64,000 nt of DNA from the NCBI RefSeq assembly GCF_014200015.1, contig NZ_JACHOT010000008.1, positions 1 to 64,000 on the forward strand, given 5' to 3'. Numbering within the stretch: position 1 is the first letter of the stretch; each line of letters begins with the position of its first letter. The translations under genes were made by a program, and so were the position numbers. The notes under the pieces are model-generated. The model was not told the DNA's origin. It was given only the letters and a program-made list of their open reading frames with translations, and searched no databases. Of this stretch, positions 34,702 to 44,708 are shown piece after piece. The DNA is from Aminobacter niigataensis (GTDB lineage: Bacteria > Pseudomonadota > Alphaproteobacteria > Rhizobiales > Rhizobiaceae).

Positions 34702-34826
34702 GTATCGGAAAAACCGATATCACCCTTCTTTCGAATGAATTTGCGAAACCTGCGCTTTCGCCGCACCTTTCGTTTCAGGGCAACACCGCCGATGAGAGAG
34801 CGGTTCCTGCACATGGGAGGATCGTG

Positions 34827-35981
34827 ATGAAGGCATTTCTGAAATCCTGCACGGCAATCGCCTTGGCTTGCAGCTTTTCCGGCCAGGCGGTGGCGCAGGT
34901 CAAGGAGATCGGCAAGGCCGAGGGCCAGGTCAACATCATCGCCTGGCCGGGCTACATCGAGCGCGGCGAGACCGACAAGAATTACGACTGGGTCAGTGAT
35001 TTCGAGAAGGCGTCGGGCTGCAAGGTCAACGTCAAGACCGCCGCCACTTCCGACGAAATGGTCGCGCTGATGAACGAGGGCGGCTTCGACCTCGTCACCG
35101 CTTCGGGCGACGCCTCGCTCCGCCTCGTCGCCGGCAAGCGTGTCCAGCCGATCAACACCGACCTCGTCAAGAGCTGGTCGACCGTCGACGAGCGCCTCAA
35201 GGATGCGCCGTGGTTCACCGTCGACGGCCAGCATTACGGCGTGCCCTACCAGTGGGGCCCGAACGTCTTGATGTACAACACCGACGTGTTCAAGGAAGCG
35301 CCGAAGAGCTGGAGCGTCGTGTTCGAGCCGATGGACCTACCCGACGGCAAGCCCAACAAGGGCCGCGTCCAGGCCTATGACGGCCCGATCCATATTGCGG
35401 ACGCCGCCAACTACCTGATGGCGCACAAACCCGATCTCGGCATCAAGGATCCCTACGAGCTCAACGAGGACCAGTACAAGGCAGCGCTTGATCTGCTGCG
35501 CGTGCAACGCACGCTGGCCGGCCGCTACTGGCACGATGCCATGATCCAGATCGACGACTTCAAGAACGAAGGCGTCGTCGCTTCCGGTTCGTGGCCGTTC
35601 CAGGTCAACCTGCTCAAGTCGGAGAAGCAGCCGATCGCCTCGACCATCCCGGAAGAGGGTGCCACGGGCTGGGCCGATACGACGATGATGCATGTCGAAG
35701 CCGCCAACCCCAACTGCGCCTATATGTGGCTCGAGCATTCGCTGAACCCCAAGCTGCAGGGCGATCTTGCCTCCTGGTTCGGCTCGAACCCGGCAGTACC
35801 AGCCGCCTGCAAGGGCAACGCGCTGCTCACCGACGAGGGTTGCAAGACCAACGGCTTCGAGGACTTCGCCAGGATCAAGTTCTGGAAGACGCCGGTGTCG
35901 AAATGCGCCAGCCAGAACGACCAGTGCGTACCCTATTATCGCTGGGTCTCGGACTATATCGGCGTGATCGGCGGCCGCTGA
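34827..35981 (+). CDS. ydcS: Putrescine/spermidine-type ABC substrate-binding protein
   Basis: A 384-aa PotD/PotF/YdcS-like periplasmic binding protein. The signal peptide is followed by QVNIIAWPGYIERG, the usual start of polyamine binders. VSDFEKASGCKVNVKTAATSDEMVALM, GVPYQWGPNVLMYN and the C-terminal CVPYYRWVSDYIGVIG also fit. It should bind a polyamine such as putrescine. The operon order (binding protein, ATPase, permease, permease, gamma-aminobutyraldehyde dehydrogenase) is the same as E. coli ydcSTUV-patD, which supports the assignment. The ATG at 34827 has GGGAGG upstream; a GTG three bases earlier is equally in frame. Confidence 0.88.
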   Translation: MKAFLKSCTAIALACSFSGQAVAQVKEIGKAEGQVNIIAWPGYIERGETDKNYDWVSDFEKASGCKVNVKTAATSDEMVALMNEGGFDLVTASGDASLRLVAGKRVQPINTDLVKSWSTVDERLKDAPWFTVDGQHYGVPYQWGPNVLMYNTDVFKEAPKSWSVVFEPMDLPDGKPNKGRVQAYDGPIHIADAANYLMAHKPDLGIKDPYELNEDQYKAALDLLRVQRTLAGRYWHDAMIQIDDFKNEGVVASGSWPFQVNLLKSEKQPIASTIPEEGATGWADTTMMHVEAANPNCAYMWLEHSLNPKLQGDLASWFGSNPAVPAACKGNALLTDEGCKTNGFEDFARIKFWKTPVSKCASQNDQCVPYYRWVSDYIGVIGGR

Positions 35982-35999
35982 GGCCAGCAACGAACGATG

Positions 36000-36060
36000 T
36001 CCCCTCGCCAGGCCGCGTTGCGGCCAACCCTCTCCCCGTGGGGAGAGGGGGCGGAGGGCA
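36000..36060. repeat. Short RIME-like palindrome in the ydcS-ydcT spacer
   Basis: CCTCTCCCCGTGGGGAGAGG forms a compact hairpin (around 36031-36050) next to a GGCCGCGTTGCGGCC hairpin (36011-36025). The sequence is related to the CTTCTCCC-type palindromes elsewhere in the window and lies in the 212-bp gap between the binding-protein and ATPase genes. Confidence 0.55.
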
Positions 36061-36193
36061 CCAACCGACCTGAAATGACCGCCTGACGGCGGCGGCAGAC
36101 AAGCATCGGCGGCCGTGGGTCGGCCGGATGCGCAGCCATGGCCAGGGCATATCGCCCGGGCTTGCATGGCCCAGACATCGAAAGCCTGAGACG

Positions 36194-37192
36194 ATGACCC
36201 CAGCAGTCGCCTTTCAAAAGACCTCCCGCCATTTCGGCGCGGTGCGCGCGGTCGATGCTGTCGACCTCGAGATCAAGCCTGGCGAGTTCTTCGCCATGCT
36301 GGGACCGTCTGGCTCGGGCAAGACCACTTGCTTGCGTTTGATCGCCGGCTTCGAGCAGCCGACATCGGGCAGTATCTCGATCTTCGGCGAGCGCGCCGAG
36401 GGCGTGCCGCCTTACCGGCGTAACGTCAACACGGTGTTCCAGGACTACGCGCTGTTTCCGCATCTCAACGTGCTCGACAACGTCGCCTACGGGTTGATGG
36501 TCAGGGGCATGGGAAAGGACGAACGCCACCGCGCCGCCGAGGACGCACTCAAGCTGGTGCAACTGCCGGGCTATGGCAGCCGTAAGCCGGGCCAGCTGTC
36601 CGGCGGCCAGCGGCAGCGCGTGGCGCTGGCGCGTGCGCTGGTCAACAAGCCCAAGGTGCTGCTGCTCGACGAGCCGCTCGGCGCGCTCGACCTCAAGCTG
36701 CGCGAGAGCATGCAAGAAGAGCTCAAGCAATTGCAAAAGGCGCTCGGCATCACCTTCGTCTTCGTCACGCACGACCAGGGCGAGGCGCTGTCTATGGCCG
36801 ACCGGGTCGCGGTCTTCAACGACGGCCGCATCATGCAGGTCGGCGCGCCGGAGGACATCTACCAGCGCCCGGCGTCGCGCTTCGTCGCTGATTTCGTCGG
36901 CTCGTCCAACGTGCTGCCGCCCGATTTCGTACAGCGTTATGCCGGCCAGCGCCGCTGGGGCAGCCTCAGGCCGGAACAGATCCGCGTCGGTCGCGACAAG
37001 AGCGGCGATGGCGTCGCCGCCCGCGTCCTGTCGCGGCACTATCTGGGTGCGGCCACCAAGCTGGCGCTCGATGCCGATGGCCTCCGGCTGCACGCCACGG
37101 TGCCGGCCGGCGCTTCGCTGCCCGACGATGGCGAGCATGTCATGCTCAGCTTCAACCGCGACCAGCTCCACCTGATGGAGGAGCAGGCATGA
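36194..37192 (+). CDS. ydcT: Polyamine-type ABC transporter ATP-binding protein
   Basis: A 332-aa PotA/YdcT-like ATPase with Walker A GPSGSGKTT (37-45), Q-loop VFQDYALFPHLNVLDNVAYGL, signature LSGGQRQRVALARALV, Walker B LLLDEPLGALDLKL and switch His in FVFVTHDQGEALSMADR. A shortened TOBE domain follows (RPEQIRVG and onward). It energises uptake by the two following permeases; its stop overlaps the start of the first permease (ATGA at 37189-37192). Confidence 0.92.
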   Translation: MTPAVAFQKTSRHFGAVRAVDAVDLEIKPGEFFAMLGPSGSGKTTCLRLIAGFEQPTSGSISIFGERAEGVPPYRRNVNTVFQDYALFPHLNVLDNVAYGLMVRGMGKDERHRAAEDALKLVQLPGYGSRKPGQLSGGQRQRVALARALVNKPKVLLLDEPLGALDLKLRESMQEELKQLQKALGITFVFVTHDQGEALSMADRVAVFNDGRIMQVGAPEDIYQRPASRFVADFVGSSNVLPPDFVQRYAGQRRWGSLRPEQIRVGRDKSGDGVAARVLSRHYLGAATKLALDADGLRLHATVPAGASLPDDGEHVMLSFNRDQLHLMEEQA

Positions 37193-38160
37193 GCGTCCAG
37201 GCTGTCACCGGGGCGACCGACGTGGCTGCCGCGATCCTGCCCAAGCGTGGCGGTTTCGCCGGGTCGTTGTCGGACCTGCTGTGGCGCCGGCCGGGCCTGC
37301 TGCTGTTCCTGATGCTGGCGCCGCCGCTGCTCTGGCTCGGCGTCGTCTATATCGGCTCGCTGATCGCGCTCTTGGCGCAGAGCTTCTTTTCGATCGACGA
37401 GTTCTCCGGGCTGATCAGCCGAGAGCTGACGCTCAAGACTTATGGCGACCTGTTCCAGGCGGCCAATCTCGACATCATCGTGCGCACGGTAACCATGGCG
37501 GCACTGGTCACGCTGGCTTCTGCCGTCGTCGCGTTCCCCATCGCCTATTACGCGGCGCGCTATGCCCGCGGCAAATGGAAGGCGCTGTTCTATCTTGGCG
37601 TCATGCTGCCCTTGTGGTCGAGCTACCTGGTCAAGATCTACGCGTGGAAGCTTATCCTCGCCAAGGAAGGCATCCTGACCTGGCTGTTCGCCAAGCTGCA
37701 CCTGTCCTGGCTGCTCGACAGCTGGCTGTCACTGCCTGTGGTCGGCGGCAACTCGCTGTCGGTCTCGTTCACCGGCACCTTCATCGTCTTCGTCTATGTC
37801 TGGCTGCCGTTCATGATCCTGCCGATTCAGGCCGCCCTCGAACGCGTGCCCGGCAACCTTGTCGAGGCCTCGTCCGATCTCGGGGCGTCGCCGGGCCAGA
37901 CCTTCCGCAACGTGCTGTTCCCGCTGGCGCTACCGGGCATCGTCGCCGGCTCGATCTTCACCTTCTCGCTGACGCTCGGTGACTACATCATCCCGCAGAT
38001 CATCGGCACGTCCAGGCTGTTCATCGGCCAGGCGGTCTATGCCCAGCAGGGAACCGCCGGAAACATCCCGCTCGCCGCCGCCTTCACCGTGGTGCCCATC
38101 GTCATCATGGGTTTCTACCTCTGGGGCGCTAAACGCATGGGAGCCTTCGATGCGCTCTGA
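37189..38160 (+). CDS. ydcU: Polyamine-type ABC transporter permease (PotB/YdcU-like)
   Basis: A 323-aa permease with about six membrane spans (first [26 protein letters not shown]). The EAA loop is [32 protein letters not shown] and the [16 protein letters not shown] segment is typical of PotB-type subunits. It overlaps the ATPase gene at its start and the next permease gene at its end (11 bp), so the set is tightly coupled. Confidence 0.92.
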   Translation: MSVQAVTGATDVAAAILPKRGGFAGSLSDLLWRRPGLLLFLMLAPPLLWLGVVYIGSLIALLAQSFFSIDEFSGLISRELTLKTYGDLFQAANLDIIVRTVTMAALVTLASAVVAFPIAYYAARYARGKWKALFYLGVMLPLWSSYLVKIYAWKLILAKEGILTWLFAKLHLSWLLDSWLSLPVVGGNSLSVSFTGTFIVFVYVWLPFMILPIQAALERVPGNLVEASSDLGASPGQTFRNVLFPLALPGIVAGSIFTFSLTLGDYIIPQIIGTSRLFIGQAVYAQQGTAGNIPLAAAFTVVPIVIMGFYLWGAKRMGAFDAL

Positions 38161-38965
38161 CCGTTCGCAATCGGCTCCGCGCGGCCTCAAGATCGCGGCT
38201 GCCGCAGGGCTTGCCTTCCTGCACCTGCCGATCCTGCTGATCTTCGTCTATGCCTTCACGACGGAGGAGAAGAGCTACCAGTGGCCGCCGCCCGGGCTGA
38301 CGACGCAGTGGTTCGCGGCCACCTGGGCACGGCCCGATGTCTGGCAGGCGCTCGGCCTGTCGGTGCAGGTCGCGGCGATCTCGACGGCGATTGCGCTGGT
38401 GCTCGGCACGTTGTGTGCCGCCGCCGTCAGCCAGACAAGGTTCTTCGGCCGTGAGGCGATCTCGCTTTTGGTCATCCTGCCGATCGCGCTGCCCGGCATC
38501 ATCACCGGCATCGCCTTGCGCTCGGCCTTCAGCCTGGCGGAGATCCCGTTCTCGTTCTGGACGATCGTGCTCGGCCACGCGACCTTCTGCGTCGTGGTCG
38601 TCTACAACAATGCGGTGGCGCGGTTCCGCCGCACCTCGGGCTCGCTGATCGAGGCCTCGATGGACCTCGGCGCCGACGGGTTCCAGACGTTCAGGCACGT
38701 GATCCTGCCCAATATCGGCACCGCACTTCTGGCAGGTGGCATGCTGGCGTTCGCGCTGTCGTTCGACGAGGTCATCGTCACCACCTTCACCGCCGGACAA
38801 CAGCAGACGCTGCCGATCTGGATGCTCGAGGAACTGGTGCGGCCGCGCCAGCGCCCGGTCACCAATGTCGTTGCCATGATCGTGGTTCTGGCGACCCTGC
38901 TGCCGATCCTCGCCGCCTATTACCTGACCCGCGAAGGCGACCAGATCGCCGGGGCGGGAAAATGA
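38150..38965 (+). CDS. ydcV: Polyamine-type ABC transporter permease (PotC/YdcV-like)
   Basis: A 271-aa permease with six spans. The [17 protein letters not shown] start, the EAA loop [31 protein letters not shown] and [23 protein letters not shown] are all hallmark PotC/YdcV segments. It forms the channel with the preceding permease. It starts within the last codons of that gene. A 29-nt foldback repeat separates it from patD. Confidence 0.92.
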   Translation: MRSDRSQSAPRGLKIAAAAGLAFLHLPILLIFVYAFTTEEKSYQWPPPGLTTQWFAATWARPDVWQALGLSVQVAAISTAIALVLGTLCAAAVSQTRFFGREAISLLVILPIALPGIITGIALRSAFSLAEIPFSFWTIVLGHATFCVVVVYNNAVARFRRTSGSLIEASMDLGADGFQTFRHVILPNIGTALLAGGMLAFALSFDEVIVTTFTAGQQQTLPIWMLEELVRPRQRPVTNVVAMIVVLATLLPILAAYYLTREGDQIAGAGK

Positions 38966-38970
38966 CAACA

Positions 38971-39056
38971 GCGAATAGGGAGTAGCGAGTAGCGAGTAGC
39001 GGATAGGATCTGTTCGATCGTTTGTTTCTACTCGCTATTCGCTACTCCCTATTCGC
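38971..39056. repeat. 29-nt foldback with AGTAGCG heptad repeats
   Basis: Arm 38971-38999 and arm 39028-39056 are reverse complements with one mismatch in 29 and a 28-nt loop. Arm 1 contains GAGTAGC three times in a row (7-bp period). It lies in the ydcV-patD spacer and would form a strong hairpin in the mRNA. It has no T-tract, so it is not a simple terminator. Confidence 0.75.
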
Positions 39057-39088
39057 CCTCCAAAGACACTGATCCAGGGAGAACTTAC

Positions 39089-40516
39089 ATGGACACCCAA
39101 ATGCTGATCGGCTCGAAGTTCGAGCGCGGAACCGAGACGGAAGAAGCGATCCTCAACCCGCGTACCGGCGAGACGATCCTCAGCCTGCCGGAGGCCTCGC
39201 CGGCGCAGATCGAGGCGGCAGTCGCGGCGGCACAGAAGGCGTTCGTGACGTGGTCCAAGACCACCCCGGCGCAACGCTCGGGTTATCTGCTCAAGATCGC
39301 CGACCGGATCGAGGCCGAGGCGGAAGGCTTTGCCAAGCTTGAAGCGCTCAATTGCGGCAAGCCGATCAATGCCGTGCTCAATGACGAGATTCCGGCCATT
39401 GTCGACTGCTACCGCTTCTTTGCCGGTGCGGTGCGCTCGATGCCGGGGCTGGTGGCCGGCGAATACCTGCCCGGCCATACCTCGATGATCCGCCGCGACC
39501 CTGTGGGTATCGTCGCCTCGATCGCGCCGTGGAACTATCCGCTGATGATGATGGCGTGGAAGCTGGCACCGGCAATCGCCGGCGGCAACACGGTCGTCTT
39601 CAAGCCTTCCGAGCAAACGCCGCTGACGGCGCTGAAGCTGGCGAAAATCCTTGCCGACGTGCTGCCCGAGGGCGTGGTCAATGTCGTGCTTGGCCGCGGC
39701 GAAAGCGTCGGCAACACACTGATCAACCATGCTGCCGTCAGCATGATCTCGATCACTGGCGACGTCGCCACCGGCAAGAAGGTGCTGCAGGCGGCGGCCA
39801 AGTCGGTCAAGCGCACGCATCTGGAACTCGGCGGCAAGGCGCCGGTGATCGTCTTCGACGATGCCGATATCGACGCCGTGGTCAGCGGCCTGCGTGCCTT
39901 CGGCTACTACAATGCCGGCCAGGACTGCACGGCGGCCTGCCGTATCTATGCCGGCAAGAAGGTCTACGATAAGCTCGTCGCCGACCTGTCGTCTGCTGTG
40001 TCGACCATCCGCTTCGGCCAGGCCGACGACACCGAAAACGAGATCGGTCCGCTCATCTCCAGGCGCCAGCGCGACCGCGTCGCTTCCTTCGTCGAGCGCG
40101 CCTCGGAGCTCAAGCACATCGATATCACCACCGGCGGCAAACCGGGCGAGGGCGGCGGATTCTACTATCAGCCAACCGTCGTCGCCGGCGCGCTGCAGGA
40201 AGACGAGATCGTGCGCCGCGAGGTGTTCGGGCCGGTGGTGTCGGTGACGCGCTTCTCCGACGTCGACGAGGCAATCAACTGGGCCAATGACAGCGACTAC
40301 GGCCTGGCGTCGTCGGTTTGGACCAAGGACATCTCGCGCGGCATGTCGACGGCGGCACGGCTGCAATATGGCTGCACCTGGATCAACACGCACTTCATGC
40401 TGACCAACGAGATGCCGCATGGCGGCCTCAAGCAATCCGGCTACGGCAAGGACATGTCGGTCTATGCGCTGGAGGACTACACCGCCGTGCGCCACGTGAT
40501 GATCGCGCATGGGTAA
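39089..40516 (+). CDS. patD: Gamma-aminobutyraldehyde dehydrogenase
   Basis: A 475-aa ALDH that tracks E. coli PatD (YdcW) along its length: [35 protein letters not shown], the [21 protein letters not shown] site, [18 protein letters not shown] with the base Glu, [17 protein letters not shown] with the nucleophile Cys, and [18 protein letters not shown]. PatD oxidises 4-aminobutanal from putrescine to GABA. Its position after the polyamine-type importer reproduces the ydcSTUV-patD order. The putrescine aminotransferase or oxidase that would supply 4-aminobutanal is not in this window. Confidence 0.92.
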   Translation: MDTQMLIGSKFERGTETEEAILNPRTGETILSLPEASPAQIEAAVAAAQKAFVTWSKTTPAQRSGYLLKIADRIEAEAEGFAKLEALNCGKPINAVLNDEIPAIVDCYRFFAGAVRSMPGLVAGEYLPGHTSMIRRDPVGIVASIAPWNYPLMMMAWKLAPAIAGGNTVVFKPSEQTPLTALKLAKILADVLPEGVVNVVLGRGESVGNTLINHAAVSMISITGDVATGKKVLQAAAKSVKRTHLELGGKAPVIVFDDADIDAVVSGLRAFGYYNAGQDCTAACRIYAGKKVYDKLVADLSSAVSTIRFGQADDTENEIGPLISRRQRDRVASFVERASELKHIDITTGGKPGEGGGFYYQPTVVAGALQEDEIVRREVFGPVVSVTRFSDVDEAINWANDSDYGLASSVWTKDISRGMSTAARLQYGCTWINTHFMLTNEMPHGGLKQSGYGKDMSVYALEDYTAVRHVMIAHG

Positions 40517-40523
40517 CTTTTTG

Positions 40524-40668
40524 ACCTCTCCCCTTGTGGGAGAGGTCGGATTGCCCCGAGCCGCTTGCGGCGAGGTTGGCAATCCGGGTGAGGGGTCGCT
40601 GCGGCCAACACCCCTCATCCGACCTCGCTTCGCTCGGCCGCCTTCTCCCGCAAGGGGAGAAGGTGAGG
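40524..40668. repeat. RIME-like intergenic palindrome, second copy
   Basis: CTCTCCCCTTGTGGGAGAG at the left end and CTTCTCCCGCAAGGGGAGAA at 40644-40663 face each other. Inner pieces are TCGGATTGCC, GGTGAGGGGT and CACCCCTCATCCGACCTCGC. It is the same family as 33465-33640. The reading frame of the following gene happens to stay open through it. Confidence 0.7.
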
Positions 40669-40692
40669 CCGTTCAACTTGGGAGGAAAAGAC

Positions 40693-41181
40693 ATGCACCG
40701 CCGTCAGTTTCTCGCATCCGCAGCAGTAGCAGCGCTCCTCGCAGCGGTCCCTTCAGTCGCGCTGGCGCAGGATACGCCGCAGGCCGTGGTCGAAGCCTAT
40801 CTCGCCGCCTGGAACGCGCATGACTCCGCCAAGGCAGCCGAGCATCTCGCCGACAATGTCACCTACTATGACGCCTCGGTCGGCAAGCCGGTCGAAGGCA
40901 AGGATGCCGCAAAAACCGGCGTCATCGACAATTTTCTGACCGCCGTTCCGGACGCCGTCTGGCAGATGAAGGGTGCGCCGGTGGTGCAGGATGACCGCGT
41001 GTCGTTCGAATGGGAGTTCTCCGGCACCAATACCGGCGACTGGTCCGATGGCACCAAGGCGACCGGCAAGAAATTCGCCATCACCGGTGCCTCGATGTTC
41101 TCGGTCAAGGACGGGAAGATCGCCAGCCAGAGCGACTATTACGACGCGCTCGGCTTTTACAAGCAGCTTGGGCTGATGTAG
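40693..41181 (+). CDS. Secreted NTF2/SnoaL-like protein
   Basis: A 162-aa protein with a signal peptide (MHRRQFLASAAVAALLAAVPSVALA, with a twin Arg near the start that could be a Tat signal but lacks the full motif) and an NTF2/SnoaL-like cone-shaped domain (AVVEAYLAAWNAHDSAKAAEHLADNVTYYD, VIDNFLTAVPDAVWQMKG, FEWEFSGTNTGDWSDG, FSVKDGKIASQSDYYD). Such proteins bind small hydrophobic molecules or act as isomerase-like enzymes; the function is unknown here. The ATG at 40693 is preceded by GGGAGG. It may be transcribed with patD, since only a repeat separates them. Confidence 0.8.
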   Translation: MHRRQFLASAAVAALLAAVPSVALAQDTPQAVVEAYLAAWNAHDSAKAAEHLADNVTYYDASVGKPVEGKDAAKTGVIDNFLTAVPDAVWQMKGAPVVQDDRVSFEWEFSGTNTGDWSDGTKATGKKFAITGASMFSVKDGKIASQSDYYDALGFYKQLGLM

Positions 41182-41185
41182 CCGG

Positions 41186-42352
41186 TCAGGCGATGCCGTA
41201 CTGGGTCATGAAGGCTGTCATCCGCTCAACGGCGAGGTCTGGCTTGTCGAGCACATTGGCCTGGTCGGCCAGGCGGAAGATGTCAGCGTAGTGCACCGCA
41301 CCTCGCGCGGACTGCATGCCGGCAGGCATGGTGAAATGGCTCTGGTGGCCATTGAGCCAGGCGAGGAAGACGACGCCGGCCTTGTAGTATTGCGTCGGCG
41401 CCTCGAAGATTTTCCGCGACAGCGGCACCGTCGGCTCGATGGTGCCACGGAAAGTGGCGAGGTCGCCTTTGGCCAGTGCCGCCAGAGCCTTGGACGCCTG
41501 CGGCGCGACTGCGTCGAAAATGCCGAGCAGGGCATGGCTGTGGTGCGTGCCGTCGCCCTCGATCAAGGCGGCATAGTTGAAATCGTCGCCGGTGAAGCAG
41601 ATCACGCCTTCGGGCAGGCGGCGGCGCAGTTCGACCTCACAGGACTGGTCGAGCAACGAGATCTTGATGCCTTCGACCTTGTCTTTGTGGTCGCGGATGA
41701 TGGCGAGCACCGTGTCGAGTGCGTCCTCGAAACGCGTGCTGCCCCAATAGCCCGCGAGTTCGGCGTCGAACATGTCGCCCAGCCAGTGCAGCACCACCTT
41801 GTCCCTGGCCTGGCCAAGGATACGGCCATAAACCTTGTTGTAGTCGTCGGGCGAGGTGGCGACATGGGCAAGCGCGCGGCTGGCCATCATGATCGAGCGG
41901 CCACCATGCTTTTCGATGAAGTCGAGCTGTTCCTCATAGGCAGCGATCACGTCGTCGAGCGATCGCGCATCGCGCTTGTCGAGCTGGTCGGTGCCGGCGC
42001 CGCAGGCGAGGTCGGCGCCCGGAACCGTGCGAGCTTCGGTGAGCGAGCGCCGGATCAGCTCCTGCGCACCGGCCCAGTCGAGCCCCATGCCGCGCTGCGA
42101 GGTGTCCATCGCCTCGGCGATCCTGAAGCCGAGCGACCAGAGGTGATGGCGGAAGGCCATCGTCGCATCCCAGTCGATGGCCGGGCTGGTCCAAGGGGTG
42201 GCGTCGGCCCACGGGTCGGAGACGACATGGGCCGCCGCATAGGCGATGCGGTTGAAAACAGGTGCCGCTTGAGGCCGTTCTGTCGGCGTGCCGACAAGCG
42301 CGTAGGTCTCGATCGAGCGGTCCGCCCGCGGAAGTTTCACTGCCTTGGCCAT
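41186..42352 (-). CDS. DUF993 dihydrodipicolinate-synthase-like protein
   Basis: A 388-aa protein of the DUF993 family, related to the class I aldolase/dihydrodipicolinate synthase fold. Pieces such as YALVGTPTERPQAAPVFNRIAYAAAHVV, SPAIDWDATMAFRHHLWSLGF, AYEEQLDFIEKHGG and the VEGIKISLLDQSCEVE strand are consistent. The lysine in IKISLLD sits where the Schiff-base lysine of such aldolases would be. I know of no experimentally assigned reaction for DUF993. It is transcribed away from a LacI regulator whose operator sits in its promoter, so it belongs to the same catabolic regulon and probably cleaves a keto-sugar acid or similar metabolite. Confidence 0.82.
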   Translation of the reverse strand: MAKAVKLPRADRSIETYALVGTPTERPQAAPVFNRIAYAAAHVVSDPWADATPWTSPAIDWDATMAFRHHLWSLGFRIAEAMDTSQRGMGLDWAGAQELIRRSLTEARTVPGADLACGAGTDQLDKRDARSLDDVIAAYEEQLDFIEKHGGRSIMMASRALAHVATSPDDYNKVYGRILGQARDKVVLHWLGDMFDAELAGYWGSTRFEDALDTVLAIIRDHKDKVEGIKISLLDQSCEVELRRRLPEGVICFTGDDFNYAALIEGDGTHHSHALLGIFDAVAPQASKALAALAKGDLATFRGTIEPTVPLSRKIFEAPTQYYKAGVVFLAWLNGHQSHFTMPAGMQSARGAVHYADIFRLADQANVLDKPDLAVERMTAFMTQYGIA

Positions 42353-42377
42353 GGGTTCCTCCCCTGATCGGCTGAAT

Positions 42378-42406
42378 CTCGTAATTTAGATCGTTCCAAA
42401 TTTCAA
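42378..42406 (-). promoter_or_regulatory. DUF993 promoter with LacI operator in the spacer
   Basis: Read on the minus strand, TTGAAA (42401-42406) and TACGAG (42378-42383) are separated by 17 bp. The spacer contains TTGGAACGATCTAA (42386-42399), matching 12 of 14 bases of the perfect operator at 42607-42620. The start codon at 42352 is 26 bp further on. Confidence 0.6.
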
Positions 42407-42598
42407 GTTGGAATTTTGGGACCCCGAGCGGTTGTGCGGATCGACTTGCCGGTGATGCGGGGCGTCGAAGCGGTTGAACGCTATTCAAGTGTAGTAAATC
42501 GTTTGAAATGTCGAATTGTGTACAATTTTGGCGTTTCGGTGGCCGTGCGCCTGTCGTTCGCTCTTTGTGAAAACGGCAGCGTTCGGGTTCTTCAATGC

Positions 42599-42627
42599 TT
42601 GACAGTTTGGAACGTTCCAATTATTGG
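42599..42627 (+). promoter_or_regulatory. lacI-family operon promoter with operator in the spacer
   Basis: TTGACA (42599-42604) and TATTGG (42622-42627) are 17 bp apart. The spacer holds the perfect palindrome TTGGAACGTTCCAA (42607-42620) with the central CG usual for LacI-family operators. A partial copy (core GAACGTTCC, 42647-42655) lies downstream, near the start codon at 42671. Confidence 0.75.
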
Positions 42628-42670
42628 ACTCGGAAATGGGAGCCAAGAACGTTCCCTCGGGAGGATCGGT

Positions 42671-44706
<2,036 letters not shown>

Positions 44707-44708
44707 CC

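Noticed and set aside
38971-39056. Possible CRISPR array from the short tandem repeats.
   Set aside because: The repeats are 7 bp without spacers and form a single foldback; no cas genes are present.
39035-40618. A 527-codon minus-strand frame.
   Set aside because: Antisense to patD and part of a palindromic repeat; no domain or ribosome site.
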